A DNA stretch of 64,000 nucleotides from a virus. This document shows, one piece after another, positions 21,737-29,270 of the stretch. The DNA lies in IMG/VR virus record IMGVR_UViG_3300047357_000359, positions 1 to 64,000 of that record; one strand, 5' to 3'. Both the position numbers and the translations under genes were made by a program. Below the pieces are notes generated by a model. It was not told the origin of the DNA. It ran no database searches and saw nothing but the letters and a program-made list of their open reading frames with translations. Position 1 is the first letter of the stretch. Every line of letters starts with the position of its first letter.

Positions 21737-21767
21737 TTGACTTTTTAAGTTATTGTGTTACTATAAT
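21737..21767 (+). promoter_or_regulatory. Sigma-70-type promoter for the AlkB gene
   Basis: TTGACT (21737-21742) followed by TACTAT/TATAAT between 21759 and 21767 (spacing 16-19 nt depending on the hexamer chosen). No late core lies near, so this rightward gene is probably transcribed by host polymerase early. Confidence 0.65.
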
Positions 21768-21811
21768 AAACATTGTGATTAACTATCAGGTGAAAGCCGG
21801 GAGACAACACA

Positions 21812-22876
21812 ATGAATAAACTTTTCGTAAACATAAGGTACTTCATTGCACCATTGTTAATACTTGTAACACTCGCAGGAGTGTTGGCAGGTGGAGCATG
21901 GGCATGGACAGGTGTAGGCTTATTGGGAGTAGGCATTATACTTGACACACTTATCACTAAACACACTCGTGGAGCAGTTGATGAGAATGGAGAGACCTTA
22001 GGTATCCCCTGGTTACAGAATACAGTAATGTATTTGATGTTACCAGTCTTTGTAGCATTACAGTTAGCTCTTGCTTACCAAATATTTAATGGTATGGCAG
22101 GTGCAGAACTATTAGGTGCTACACTATCAACAGGTATATTTGCAGGCATAGGTATAATCTATGGGCATGAACTATCGCACACCAAAGGCATTGCATTTGT
22201 AATAAGCCGCTGGATGATGGGACTATCAGGTTCAGCACATTTCTGTTATGCTCATGTGTACAATCATCATTTGGAATTAGCAAGTGAAGATGATCCTGCA
22301 ACTGCACCAAGAGGACGTGATATCTATTCACACTATATCAAATCACACTTAGGACAATCTAAGTTCTTGTTTGAAATGGAAAGAGGTAGATTGAAACGTT
22401 TAGGTAAACCTTTCTTGTCCGTAAGTAACAGATGGATAAGAGGTTACATGATGAGTGTACCTACACTTGCATTGTTCTTCTTTGCAGGTGGTTGGTTAGG
22501 TGTCGCATGTATCGGACTTGTTTGGTTAATATCAAACTTCGAACTTGAAGCACTTAACTATCTAGAACACTATGGTTTGATTCGTGTTAAAAGCGAACCA
22601 ATAGACTATAGACACTCATGGGATAACTCAACATTATTCACAAGCTGGTTCTTCATAGAGATTGGTCGCCAGGCTGATCATCATGACAGAGGTGAAACAC
22701 ACTTCTGGGAACTTGACGAAGTAGGTGCACCTAACACAGGTGTAGGTTACTTCACACTCTTTGCATTAGCATTAGTACCACCAGTGTTCAATAGCTTTAT
22801 GAAAAAGCATTTGGACAAATGGGATAAAGAAATGGCTACTGAAGCAGAAAGAGAAATAGGAAAACAGTTCGTTTAA
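21812..22876 (+). CDS. AlkB-type membrane diiron monooxygenase
   Basis: 354 aa with the AlkB arrangement: membrane segments near 10-45, 75-120 and 215-240, and His clusters HELSH (119-123), HVYNHH (148-153), NYLEHYGL (249-256) and RQADHH (286-291) that bind two iron atoms. Family members hydroxylate alkanes or related hydrophobic substrates using rubredoxin. All key histidines are present, so it should be active if electrons are supplied; no rubredoxin is visible here. It has its own sigma-70-like promoter and terminator. Exact substrate unknown. Confidence 0.9.
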   Translation: MNKLFVNIRYFIAPLLILVTLAGVLAGGAWAWTGVGLLGVGIILDTLITKHTRGAVDENGETLGIPWLQNTVMYLMLPVFVALQLALAYQIFNGMAGAELLGATLSTGIFAGIGIIYGHELSHTKGIAFVISRWMMGLSGSAHFCYAHVYNHHLELASEDDPATAPRGRDIYSHYIKSHLGQSKFLFEMERGRLKRLGKPFLSVSNRWIRGYMMSVPTLALFFFAGGWLGVACIGLVWLISNFELEALNYLEHYGLIRVKSEPIDYRHSWDNSTLFTSWFFIEIGRQADHHDRGETHFWELDEVGAPNTGVGYFTLFALALVPPVFNSFMKKHLDKWDKEMATEAEREIGKQFV

Positions 22877-22884
22877 CCCTGTTG

Positions 22885-22915
22885 GGGTGCAATCACAAGT
22901 TGCACCCTTTCTTTC
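22885..22915 (+). terminator. Rho-independent terminator
   Basis: GGGTGCAA / TTGCACCC stem and TTTCTTTCT tract, 9 nt after the AlkB gene stop. Confidence 0.85.
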
Positions 22916-22925
22916 TAATTGCTGG

Positions 22926-22932
22926 ATAAATA
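22926..22932 (+). promoter_or_regulatory. T4-type late promoter
   Basis: GGATAAATACAT, placed just before the glutamine riboswitch so that the riboswitch starts the transcript. Confidence 0.7.
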
Positions 22933-22937
22933 CATAT

Positions 22938-22993
22938 ACAACGTTCAGCCGATATAGGCCGGAAGTAAGCAACTATGCTGAAGGAACGCACTT
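22938..22993 (+). promoter_or_regulatory. Glutamine riboswitch (glnA RNA motif)
   Basis: Contains the motif order of the glutamine-I class: CGTTCA at the 5' side, then GGAAGTAAGC, a short hairpin, GCTGAAGGAACGCACT at the 3' side. CGTTC pairs with GAACG to close the three-way structure. This class binds glutamine and is known upstream of nitrogen genes in cyanobacteria and in marine phages. It controls the small gene at 23015. Confidence 0.82.
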
Positions 22994-23014
22994 AACTGTA
23001 AAAAGGAGAGTGTA

Positions 23015-23206
23015 ATGAACAGATACGATTACCTACTTAAATCATACCGTGAGCAAAAAATGAGAGAACGCAAGGAGAAAATCCTTATGAAAACTCGTAG
23101 TGAAGTAAACGTGTATGGAAATGGTACGACTGGATATACTGTTACTGCTGGAGAAAATTCTGGTAAAGTTTTAAAACATATATCTATTAACCACGACAAC
23201 AAATAA
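23015..23206 (+). CDS. Small protein under glutamine riboswitch, 63 aa
   Basis: MNRYDYLLKSYREQKMRERK start, basic helical first half, then VNVYGNGTTGYTVTAGENSG. A strong AAAAAGGAGAGTGTA site precedes the ATG. The riboswitch implies a link to nitrogen status, as in small peptides under the same control in marine phages. No family recognised. Followed by a terminator. Confidence 0.75.
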   Translation: MNRYDYLLKSYREQKMRERKEKILMKTRSEVNVYGNGTTGYTVTAGENSGKVLKHISINHDNK

Positions 23207-23211
23207 ATTGG

Positions 23212-23243
23212 ATAGGCGAGTTAACTCAGCTCGCCTATTTTAT
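23212..23243 (+). terminator. Rho-independent terminator
   Basis: ATAGGCGAG / CTCGCCTAT stem followed by TTTATCTT. Confidence 0.85.
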
Positions 23244-23244
23244 C

Positions 23245-23273
23245 TTGACATAATAGATAATTAAGTATATACT
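23245..23273 (+). promoter_or_regulatory. Sigma-70 promoter
   Basis: TTGACA, 17-nt spacer, TATACT. Drives the dehydrogenase and PRPP synthetase genes. Confidence 0.88.
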
Positions 23274-23298
23274 AGTAGCACATTACGAGGATTGCTTA

Positions 23299-24054
23299 AT
23301 GAAACTAATCATTGCAGGGTATGGGTATGTTGGTAAGGCATACCATGCTATACTTAAAGAGTCTTGGGACGTTGAAATTCATGACCCGCGGCTTGGGTAT
23401 GTCGCTGATTTTGATAAAGTTTGCCAAGGAATCATTTGTTGTGTGTCAACGCCGTCTAACGCAGACGGATCATGTGATGGCAGTAGTGTCATTGACGTTG
23501 TTAATCAAGCAAGACAGTTAGATAATATTCCTGTGCTTGTTAAAAGTACTATTGATCTTCAAGTCTGGGATCAAATCAAAGAGTTCAACACAACCTTTAG
23601 TCCAGAGTTCCTACGTGCTGAAACAGCCGTAAAGGATCTGTGCAATGCAGAAACACACTATCTTGCTAAAGGCGATACAAACTTTTGGGCAACTATATTA
23701 ATAGAAGCTCTTGGTAAGATTAACGTGAATACTAAAAACTCCCCTGAAGAACTTATACTAATAAAGTATCTAAGAAATAGTTTCTTAGCGACTAAGGTAA
23801 GTTTCTTCAATCAAGTGTATGACTTATGTGAAGCAAGTGGTGTTAACTATACTTCAGTTGCTAATGGTGTAAGTGTAGACAAACGTATTGGTGAAAGCCA
23901 TACAAGTATAACGACAGAGCGTGGCTTTGGAGGACATTGTTTTCCTAAAGACACACTAGCTCTAACAAAGTTGGCAGAACAACATGGTGTTGATCTGTCG
24001 TTAATTGAATGTGCTATTAAGTACAATTACCAAGTAAGGAAGGACAACGTTTGA
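23299..24054 (+). CDS. UDP-glucose/GDP-mannose dehydrogenase family, short form
   Basis: Rossmann start [16 protein letters not shown] (GxGxxG), middle [12 protein letters not shown], and catalytic Cys in [10 protein letters not shown] near the end. At 251 aa it lacks the C-terminal sugar-nucleotide-binding domain of cellular enzymes (about 390-440 aa), as do some phage versions. These enzymes oxidise a sugar nucleotide to the uronic acid, a step in making surface polysaccharide. Whether the short form is active is uncertain. Its stop nearly touches the PRPP synthetase start. Confidence 0.85.
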   Translation: MKLIIAGYGYVGKAYHAILKESWDVEIHDPRLGYVADFDKVCQGIICCVSTPSNADGSCDGSSVIDVVNQARQLDNIPVLVKSTIDLQVWDQIKEFNTTFSPEFLRAETAVKDLCNAETHYLAKGDTNFWATILIEALGKINVNTKNSPEELILIKYLRNSFLATKVSFFNQVYDLCEASGVNYTSVANGVSVDKRIGESHTSITTERGFGGHCFPKDTLALTKLAEQHGVDLSLIECAIKYNYQVRKDNV

Positions 24055-24056
24055 AA

Positions 24057-25010
24057 ATGAAAATTATCACAGGAAATGCTAATCCAGATTTAGCACAACA
24101 GATTGCAGAACATTGTTTTGCAACACTAGTACCGGCTAACGTATCGACGTTTGCTGATGGAGAAAGTAGCGTAGAGTTTTTAGAAAATGTACGTGGCGAA
24201 GATGTGTTTATTATACAGAGTACCTGTACACCTGTTAATGATAGTGTTATGGAACTTATGATTATGATTGATGCGGCACGTAGATCAAGTGCAAGTAGAA
24301 TTACAGCAGTCATTCCTTACTTTGGTTACGCAAGACAAGATCGTAAGAGTGCTTCACGTACTCCTATCACAGCAAAACTTGTTAGTAACTTATTAACAAC
24401 AGCAGGTGCAGATAGAATCTTAACAATGGATTTACATGCAGGACAGATACAAGGCTTCTTTGATATTCCTGTGGACGATTTAACAAGCCGTGTAGTCTTT
24501 GCAAAAGATATCAAACGTTCAATTGGTTGGAGAGATGATCCAGAAGTACAACAACAAGGAACAGTATTTGTATCACCAGACGCAGGTGGTGTTGTTCGTG
24601 CTAGGAAGTTTGCTGATATGTTTGGTGGCGACATTGCTATAGTAGACAAACGTAGACCAGAAGCAGGTAAGAGCGAAGTAATGAATCTAATTGGCGATGT
24701 ACAAGGCAAACATGCTATCCTAGTAGATGACATTGTAGACTCAGGCGGGACATTATGCAATGCGGCCAAAGCAATTATGGATGCAGGTGCTAGTAGTGTT
24801 CGTGCTTATATTACACACGGAGTATTAAGTAACGAAGCATGTCAAAAGGTTGAGAAGTCAGTACTAGATGAATTAGTAGTTACTGATACTATTCCTAATC
24901 GTTGTCCTAAGAACTGTAAGAAAACTAGACAAGTAAGTGTTAGTAACCTATTTGGCGAAGCAATACGCAGAGTTACTAATGAAGAATCAGTAAGTAGTCT
25001 GTTTGTATAA
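24057..25010 (+). CDS. prs: Ribose-phosphate pyrophosphokinase (PRPP synthetase)
   Basis: 317 aa, full-length, from the ATG at 24057. Motifs: [12 protein letters not shown] (ATP loop), [13 protein letters not shown], and the PRPP loop [13 protein letters not shown]. It makes PRPP from ribose 5-phosphate and ATP for nucleotide synthesis. It fits with GMP reductase (59899) and ribonucleotide reductase (43840) in a nucleotide supply set. A TTG two codons earlier is a less likely start. Confidence 0.93.
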   Translation: MKIITGNANPDLAQQIAEHCFATLVPANVSTFADGESSVEFLENVRGEDVFIIQSTCTPVNDSVMELMIMIDAARRSSASRITAVIPYFGYARQDRKSASRTPITAKLVSNLLTTAGADRILTMDLHAGQIQGFFDIPVDDLTSRVVFAKDIKRSIGWRDDPEVQQQGTVFVSPDAGGVVRARKFADMFGGDIAIVDKRRPEAGKSEVMNLIGDVQGKHAILVDDIVDSGGTLCNAAKAIMDAGASSVRAYITHGVLSNEACQKVEKSVLDELVVTDTIPNRCPKNCKKTRQVSVSNLFGEAIRRVTNEESVSSLFV

Positions 25011-25234
25011 TGAATTGGGAAGTACAAGATTTTAGACCAAAGAAACCAGTACCAAGTTGGGCTGAATGGATTTGGCCAAGAGACATGGCTATGTTTATCC
25101 TATGGCGATTATTCTTTTGGACTGTAATAATTCCTTTTGTTTTATTTGGTGCAGTACTAACTCCATTAGGACTCTTAATACAAATTCTCGTAATAGATTA
25201 CTTTACATATCTTCAGTGGAAGAACCAACAGTAA
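25010..25234 (+). CDS. Small membrane protein, 74 aa
   Basis: [20 protein letters not shown] start, then two close hydrophobic segments (FILWRLFFWTVIIPFVLFGA and TPLGLLIQILVIDYF). The ATG overlaps the PRPP synthetase stop (TAATG). Unknown function. Confidence 0.7.
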   Translation: MNWEVQDFRPKKPVPSWAEWIWPRDMAMFILWRLFFWTVIIPFVLFGAVLTPLGLLIQILVIDYFTYLQWKNQQ

Positions 25235-25240
25235 TAAATA
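25234..25240 (+). promoter_or_regulatory. T4-type late promoter
   Basis: TAATAAATACAT, 30 nt before the HNH nuclease start. Confidence 0.65.
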
Positions 25241-25270
25241 CATACACAGCATAGCAAAGGAGACAATGAT

Positions 25271-25780
25271 TTGTCTGACGTACTTGTACTTAATGCAGAC
25301 GCACAACCATTATCATATCTACCCCTATCAGCAATTCAATGGAAAGAAGCAATAACCTATCTGTGGATGGATAAGGTTACAGTATTAGATTGGTATGATG
25401 ATTGGATTGTAAGTTCTCCTACTTGGGAAACTCGTGTACCGGCTGTGATCATGCTAAAGCAACAACAACGTAAACGGCGGAAGCCTCGCTTCTCTAAAGT
25501 AAACTTATACATTCGTGACTTATACACTTGCCAATACTGCGACATACAATTAATTAAAAAAGAACTTACCCTTGATCATGTTATACCTTTGAGTAAAGGT
25601 GGACGTACATCTTGGGAAAACATTGTGGCGGCTTGTATGCCTTGTAACACTCGTAAGGGTAACAAAACTGCAATGAAACCTAAACGTGAACCATATGCTC
25701 CAGACTATTACGATCTAGTTAACAAGCGTAAACAAATGGATCTAAAGATCAAACACCCTTCCTGGACCAACTACATATAA
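25271..25780 (+). CDS. HNH endonuclease, 169 aa
   Basis: The start is a TTG at 25271 placed 8 nt after AAAGGAG; the ATG at 25266 is out of frame. The C-terminal half has a classic HNH with zinc cysteines: CQYCDIQL, LTLDHVIPLSKGG, ENIVAACMPCNTRKG. The N-terminal 80 residues (VLVLNADAQPLSYLPLSAIQ) are typical of phage HNH proteins not linked to introns. It cuts DNA; the role could be packaging, recombination or host DNA degradation. Confidence 0.9.
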   Translation: MSDVLVLNADAQPLSYLPLSAIQWKEAITYLWMDKVTVLDWYDDWIVSSPTWETRVPAVIMLKQQQRKRRKPRFSKVNLYIRDLYTCQYCDIQLIKKELTLDHVIPLSKGGRTSWENIVAACMPCNTRKGNKTAMKPKREPYAPDYYDLVNKRKQMDLKIKHPSWTNYI

Positions 25781-25821
25781 TAGTAGTATTTAATTATACA
25801 ACTTAAAGCCATTAAATAAGA

Positions 25822-25839
25822 GTGTAAATATATTTACAC
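25822..25839. promoter_or_regulatory. Second copy of the 18-bp palindrome
   Basis: GTGTAAATATATTTACAC, identical to 16438-16455. It lies 21 nt before a 47-aa membrane gene and may control it. Confidence 0.7.
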
Positions 25840-25860
25840 CTAACATGAGAGGGCTCTAGG

Positions 25861-26004
25861 ATGGATTTTCGTTTTACATTGATACTTCTATTTGCTCTTG
25901 CCATGTTAGCATTATTTGTCAAGCCAGGACATGTCCCCCAAGAAAAAATTTATGATCCAGACGAAAAGGCTTGGAACGAAGTTGACGAAATAATAAACAA
26001 ATAA
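25861..26004 (+). CDS. Small membrane-anchored protein, 47 aa
   Basis: MDFRFTLILLFALAMLALFV is a membrane segment; the remainder is short and acidic (DEKAWNEVDEIINK). GAGGGCTCTAGG precedes the ATG. It sits alone between the palindrome and a strong terminator, so it is probably a separately regulated unit. Function unknown. Confidence 0.65.
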   Translation: MDFRFTLILLFALAMLALFVKPGHVPQEKIYDPDEKAWNEVDEIINK

Positions 26005-26014
26005 GAATGCCCCC

Positions 26015-26071
26015 GAACACTTCCGAGTGTTCAGAAAACCCTCTATAATGATGTAGAGGGTTTTCTTTTTG
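26015..26071 (+). terminator. Double hairpin terminator
   Basis: GAACACT/AGTGTTC followed by AAAACCCTCTA/TAGAGGGTTTT and a CTTTTTG tract. Confidence 0.88.
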
Positions 26072-26079
26072 TTTCACTC

Positions 26080-26110
26080 TTGACTTTTGCTAAAACCTGT
26101 GCTATAAATA
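26080..26110 (+). promoter_or_regulatory. Overlapping sigma-70 and T4 late promoter
   Basis: TTGACT (26080-26085), 17-nt spacer, then TATAAATA (26103-26110), which serves as a -10 box and as a late core at once. The arrangement repeats at the tmRNA (53011-53041). Confidence 0.75.
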
Positions 26111-26229
26111 AAACTGTTTGTATAATTGTTCGAATTATGCAAAGCATGGAAGTTGGGCAACGTTGAGCCCAATCTCTTTTAACTTGTGAGCGATGTGGTA
26201 AAAGCATCAAGCAGATAGGAGAAATAATA
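26111..26229 (+). promoter_or_regulatory. Structured leader before the PiT-like gene
   Basis: About 119 nt with three hairpins: ATGC/GCAT, TTGGGC/GCCCAA and GATG/CATC, then a TAGGAG ribosome site. The CATGGAAGTTGGGCAAC part looks a little like glutamine riboswitch sequence but the GAAGGAACG half is missing. It may be an unclassified regulatory RNA. Confidence 0.45.
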
Positions 26230-27189
26230 ATGGACGCACTCACCCTATGGATGGCAATCGGATTTCTTTTCGCGGCCTATTCAGTAATAGCAAATGATTC
26301 AGTACAAACACTAGGTACATGGATCGCAAGTAATAACGATAAATTCAATTGGAAAATTATGTGGGGGTGTGCAAGTGCAGTTCTCCTTTATACATTGTGG
26401 TACGGTTGGACAGTAAATGGTGGAGACATCAGTTACGGTAGACTTAACAAGATACCGTTCCAAGAAATACAATGGTACCATGCGGCGGCACCAGGACTAC
26501 TATTAATACTAACAAGAATTGGCGTACCAGTGAGTACGTCATTTTTAGTTTTAAGTGCCTTTGCAAGTACATTTGTATTAGAGAAGATGCTCGTAAAGAG
26601 TATGATGGGATATGCAGTCGCGGCTGTGGCGGCATATTGTATTTGGATAGTGGTTACTAAACTACTAGATGAAGCAAAGCCTGTTAAAGAAGAACATAAG
26701 AAAGCATGGCGTGTAGCACAATGGGTAACAACAGGCTTCCTGTGGTTTACTTGGCTCAGTCATGACATGGCAAACATTGCCGTGTTCCTACCTAGAGAGA
26801 TACCTTGGGACTTAATGGTTATTATCTCACTTGTATTTGTAGGCGGACTTGCTTATATGTTTAAAGAAGGCGGAGGTAAGATACAAAAGATTGTTATTGA
26901 AAAGCACAATACAAGATATGTTCGTAGTGCTACTATCATTGACGGTGTGTATTGGTTGATCCTTTGGTTCTTCAAAGAGTATAACGATATACCTATGTCG
27001 ACAACTTGGGTGTTCGTTGGACTATTATGTGGACGTGAACTTGCTATGGCAACTATGACAGGCAAGGAAAAGTTCAAGACAGTATTTCCACTTGTAACTA
27101 AAGACTTCATTAAGATGATGATTGGCTTGGGTGCTTCTGTGGGAGTAGTGTTAATGATACACTATGTTATCGTACCAAACGGATATTAA
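26230..27189 (+). CDS. PiT-like (phosphate transporter family) membrane protein
   Basis: 319 aa with about eight hydrophobic segments. Two short motifs match PiT-type inorganic phosphate transporters: SVIANDSVQTLGTW (residues 18-31, compare the family GANDVAN) and GVPVSTSFLVLSAF (about 97-110, compare PVSTTH). The two halves of PiT usually repeat these motifs; the second half here is diverged. Likely cation-coupled anion uptake, probably phosphate, in the inner membrane. Controlled by an early/late promoter and structured leader. Confidence 0.6.
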   Translation: MDALTLWMAIGFLFAAYSVIANDSVQTLGTWIASNNDKFNWKIMWGCASAVLLYTLWYGWTVNGGDISYGRLNKIPFQEIQWYHAAAPGLLLILTRIGVPVSTSFLVLSAFASTFVLEKMLVKSMMGYAVAAVAAYCIWIVVTKLLDEAKPVKEEHKKAWRVAQWVTTGFLWFTWLSHDMANIAVFLPREIPWDLMVIISLVFVGGLAYMFKEGGGKIQKIVIEKHNTRYVRSATIIDGVYWLILWFFKEYNDIPMSTTWVFVGLLCGRELAMATMTGKEKFKTVFPLVTKDFIKMMIGLGASVGVVLMIHYVIVPNGY

Positions 27190-27557
27190 AGTTTAATTTC
27201 TGTTAAACCATTTTCCCTATCAAGGTATTTAAAATCTATCTTGGTAGGGTTATATTTTTGCAACCAATCAAATACTATATTAGGATCAAATACTCCGCAA
27301 GTATATACATCAAGTTGTATCATAGCAGGATCTGTTTCATCCCATGTGTGTATTATAACATGACTAGTTTCTATAATAGTAGCAACAGTCAACCCTCTAT
27401 TACCTTTCATATTACAATATTTGGCATATGGTCCCATTAGGATCTTCATACCTATTGCTTCTATCAAGGCTTTTACATCATTACTTGTAAGGGTTTCATC
27501 TGTTGGCGGATTAGTAACTTCCGCTCGAATTATCACATGTTTGTGAACTAACTGCAT
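27186..27557 (-). CDS. speD: S-adenosylmethionine decarboxylase (SpeD type)
   Basis: 123 aa, typical for the short prokaryotic proenzyme. The self-cleavage site IIETSHVIIHTW (Ser65 becomes the pyruvoyl group), His70 and the catalytic Cys in LDVYTCG (Cys87) are in place. It makes decarboxylated SAM for spermidine synthesis. SpeD is known in cyanophages. It is convergent with the PiT-like gene, overlapping by 4 bases, and has its own leftward late promoter. Confidence 0.88.
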   Translation of the reverse strand: MQLVHKHVIIRAEVTNPPTDETLTSNDVKALIEAIGMKILMGPYAKYCNMKGNRGLTVATIIETSHVIIHTWDETDPAMIQLDVYTCGVFDPNIVFDWLQKYNPTKIDFKYLDRENGLTEIKL

Positions 27558-27569
27558 TTATGTCAGAGT

Positions 27570-27595
27570 TATTTATAACAAAGTTCTAATAAATA
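27570..27595. promoter_or_regulatory. Divergent late promoter pair
   Basis: Minus strand TTATAAATAAC (27576-27570) reads towards SpeD; plus strand TAATAAATACTC (27589-27595) reads towards the lipase. They are back to back within 26 bp. Confidence 0.7.
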
Positions 27596-27619
27596 CTCAT
27601 ATTACTGAGAGGGAAAACG

Positions 27620-28414
27620 ATGATACCAGAACAAGGGATTATGACTATGAACTTCAAGCAAAGAAGTTTATTGTTTGCAAAAATAAGCCAAATTGCTTAC
27701 TTAAATAAAGCCAATGCTACAAAGCAGGCTAAAAAAATAGGTTTTACAACTGTAGAGTACTACGATGTAAAAGGAGCTCAATCTTACCGTTTTATGAATA
27801 AACGTGATTTAGTTATAGCTTGTAGGGGAACAGAGCCAACACAATATGCTGATATTAAAGCTGATGCCAATGCATTGCCAGTTATAGCAGAAACAGTTAG
27901 TAGAGTACACAAAGGATTCAAAGGGCAAGTAGACGAGCTATGGCCAGCTATTAGAGAAGACTTAACTCGTACACAAAATAAAAATAAAGATGTGTGGTTT
28001 ACAGGACACAGTTTAGGAGCGGCAATGGCAACTATTATGGCTAGTCGTTGTATGTTCTTTGAGCTAGTACCTAACCCAGAAGAACTTTACACATACGGAT
28101 CACCAAGAGTAGGTTGGAAAGGTTACGTTGATAGTTTAGGCATTACCCATCATCGTTGGAAGAACAATAACGATATAGTAACAACTGTTCCTCTTGCAAT
28201 TATGGGTTTCAAACATCACGGAACTATGCACTACCTAAACAGTTATGGAAATGTACGTAGACCTACTGGTTGGCAAATGATTAAAGATAGATTACGTGGC
28301 ATGTGGACAGGAATCAAAAAAGGAAAAATAGATAACTTTTCAGATCATTTGATTCATAACTACATTGAACATTTACAAAACTACAAAGACGGAAAAGAAA
28401 ACCCACAAAAATAA
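27620..28414 (+). CDS. Class 3 lipase-like alpha/beta hydrolase
   Basis: 264 aa. The nucleophile elbow is WFTGHSLGAAMATI (Ser in GHSLG), with ELYTYGSPRVG, NNNDIVTTVP (acid) and a His in FKHHGTMHY. These match the lipase_3 family, which hydrolyses acylglycerols or phospholipids. No signal peptide, so it acts in the cytoplasm or on the inner face of the membrane, perhaps in lysis or lipid remodelling. GAGAGGGAAAACG precedes the ATG. Confidence 0.88.
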   Translation: MIPEQGIMTMNFKQRSLLFAKISQIAYLNKANATKQAKKIGFTTVEYYDVKGAQSYRFMNKRDLVIACRGTEPTQYADIKADANALPVIAETVSRVHKGFKGQVDELWPAIREDLTRTQNKNKDVWFTGHSLGAAMATIMASRCMFFELVPNPEELYTYGSPRVGWKGYVDSLGITHHRWKNNNDIVTTVPLAIMGFKHHGTMHYLNSYGNVRRPTGWQMIKDRLRGMWTGIKKGKIDNFSDHLIHNYIEHLQNYKDGKENPQK

Positions 28415-28417
28415 AAT

Positions 28418-28606
28418 ATGACTCGTAAAACAAATACCATGTTGATAGGCCTACTTGGTACTATACTTCTAGGCTTAGCTTCATGGACATTGATTACATT
28501 GATGGAGTTACAGATACTAGTTAGTATGATTGAACAAGACCTAATAAGTATTGACAAACAGTTTGGTCGTGTGTACAACTTTATAGATAGTATTAGACAA
28601 CGTTAA
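28418..28606 (+). CDS. Small membrane protein, 62 aa
   Basis: MTRKTNTMLIGLLGTILLGL start with one transmembrane segment (to about residue 28) and a polar helical tail. It starts 3 nt after the lipase stop, so the two may act together at the membrane. Function unknown. Confidence 0.65.
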   Translation: MTRKTNTMLIGLLGTILLGLASWTLITLMELQILVSMIEQDLISIDKQFGRVYNFIDSIRQR

Positions 28607-28608
28607 GT

Positions 28609-28682
28609 TGGCATAGGTGGAGGGAATCGAACCCCCATTAACTGGTTTGGAATCAGTTGTGTTACCATTACACCACACCCAT
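28609..28682 (-). tRNA. tRNA-Trp-like, anticodon CCA, CCA end encoded
   Basis: Minus strand cloverleaf: acceptor ATGGGTG/CACCTAT, discriminator G, encoded CCA, T-loop TTCGATT. The anticodon loop TTCCAAA gives CCA (Trp), and the loop and G73 agree with bacterial tRNA-Trp. The pair closing the loop (31-39) is A-C, a mismatch, so folding or identity is slightly uncertain. It lies just after the terminator of the candidate small RNA. Confidence 0.82.
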
Positions 28683-28719
28683 AAAAAAAGCCCCTAATAA
28701 AATTAATTACTAGGGGCTT
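28683..28719 (-). terminator. Rho-independent terminator, leftward
   Basis: Minus strand stem AAGCCCCTA / TAGGGGCTT followed by seven T, placed between the candidate small RNA and tRNA-Trp. Confidence 0.87.
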
Positions 28720-28831
28720 CGCAATATAACTTTTTTTAGAAAGTCACATCAAGACATACCCCTCAAGGGCCAACATAATTGTGTTCTGATAGTCTTTGAC
28801 ATGTTTGAAATTTTCCTGTGTTCTTAGTTAT
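28690..28831 (-). ncRNA. Candidate phage small RNA, about 140 nt
   Basis: A sigma-70 promoter (28838-28866) fires leftward into about 140 nt that ends in a strong terminator, with no gene of normal length inside. One 17-codon frame (MSKTIRTQLCWPLRGMS) with a weak AGGA site exists and could be a leader peptide. The middle contains CCCTTGAGGGG, a small hairpin. The arrangement is that of an independent small RNA; its target is unknown. Confidence 0.55.
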
Positions 28832-28837
28832 ACATAT

Positions 28838-28866
28838 AATATAACATCTGTATTTAGTGTTGTCAA
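28838..28866 (-). promoter_or_regulatory. Sigma-70 promoter for the candidate small RNA
   Basis: Minus strand: TTGACA (28866-28861), 17-nt spacer, TATATT (28843-28838). The -35 box overlaps the end of the IscU-like gene. Confidence 0.85.
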
Positions 28867-29243
28867 CCTTTTATTTTAGATTTATAATCTTTTATTGCAG
28901 ATTTAATTGCATCTTCGGCTAGAACTGAACAATGTATTTTAACTGGCGGTAATGCAAGTTCTTCTACAATGTCCATATTCTTTACTGCTGATGCTTCGTC
29001 TAGTGTCATACCTTTAACCATCTCAGTTACTAAACTTGAACTTGCTATTGCACTACCGCAACCATAAGTTTTAAATTTAGCATCTGTTATTATACCTTCT
29101 TCAACTTCTATCTGTAGACGCATAACATCACCACATGCTGGTGCACCTACCATTCCTGTTCCTATATTATCTTTCTTTGGATCAAATGTTCCGACGTTGC
29201 GTGGGTTTTCGTAATGGTCAAGTACCTTTTCAGAGTATGCCAT
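28863..29243 (-). CDS. iscU: Iron-sulfur cluster scaffold (IscU/NifU type)
   Basis: 126 aa, full-length IscU. The three cluster cysteines and Asp are present: PACGD (Cys37, Asp39), YGCGSAIASSS (Cys62) and KIHCSVLAEDA (His104, Cys105). The segment LPPVKIHC is the usual site for HscA binding (LPPVK). It assembles [2Fe-2S] clusters for transfer to apoproteins. No IscS or IscA is in the window, so it must rely on host partners. A late promoter (29271-29278) lies upstream. Confidence 0.93.
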   Translation of the reverse strand: MAYSEKVLDHYENPRNVGTFDPKKDNIGTGMVGAPACGDVMRLQIEVEEGIITDAKFKTYGCGSAIASSSLVTEMVKGMTLDEASAVKNMDIVEELALPPVKIHCSVLAEDAIKSAIKDYKSKIKG

Positions 29244-29270
29244 ATTAGCCTCGTGTAGTTATACTACATC

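Noticed and set aside
26123-26165. Second glutamine riboswitch before the PiT-like gene
   Set aside because: The GGAAGT part is present but the CGTTCA...GAAGGAACG pairing is missing.
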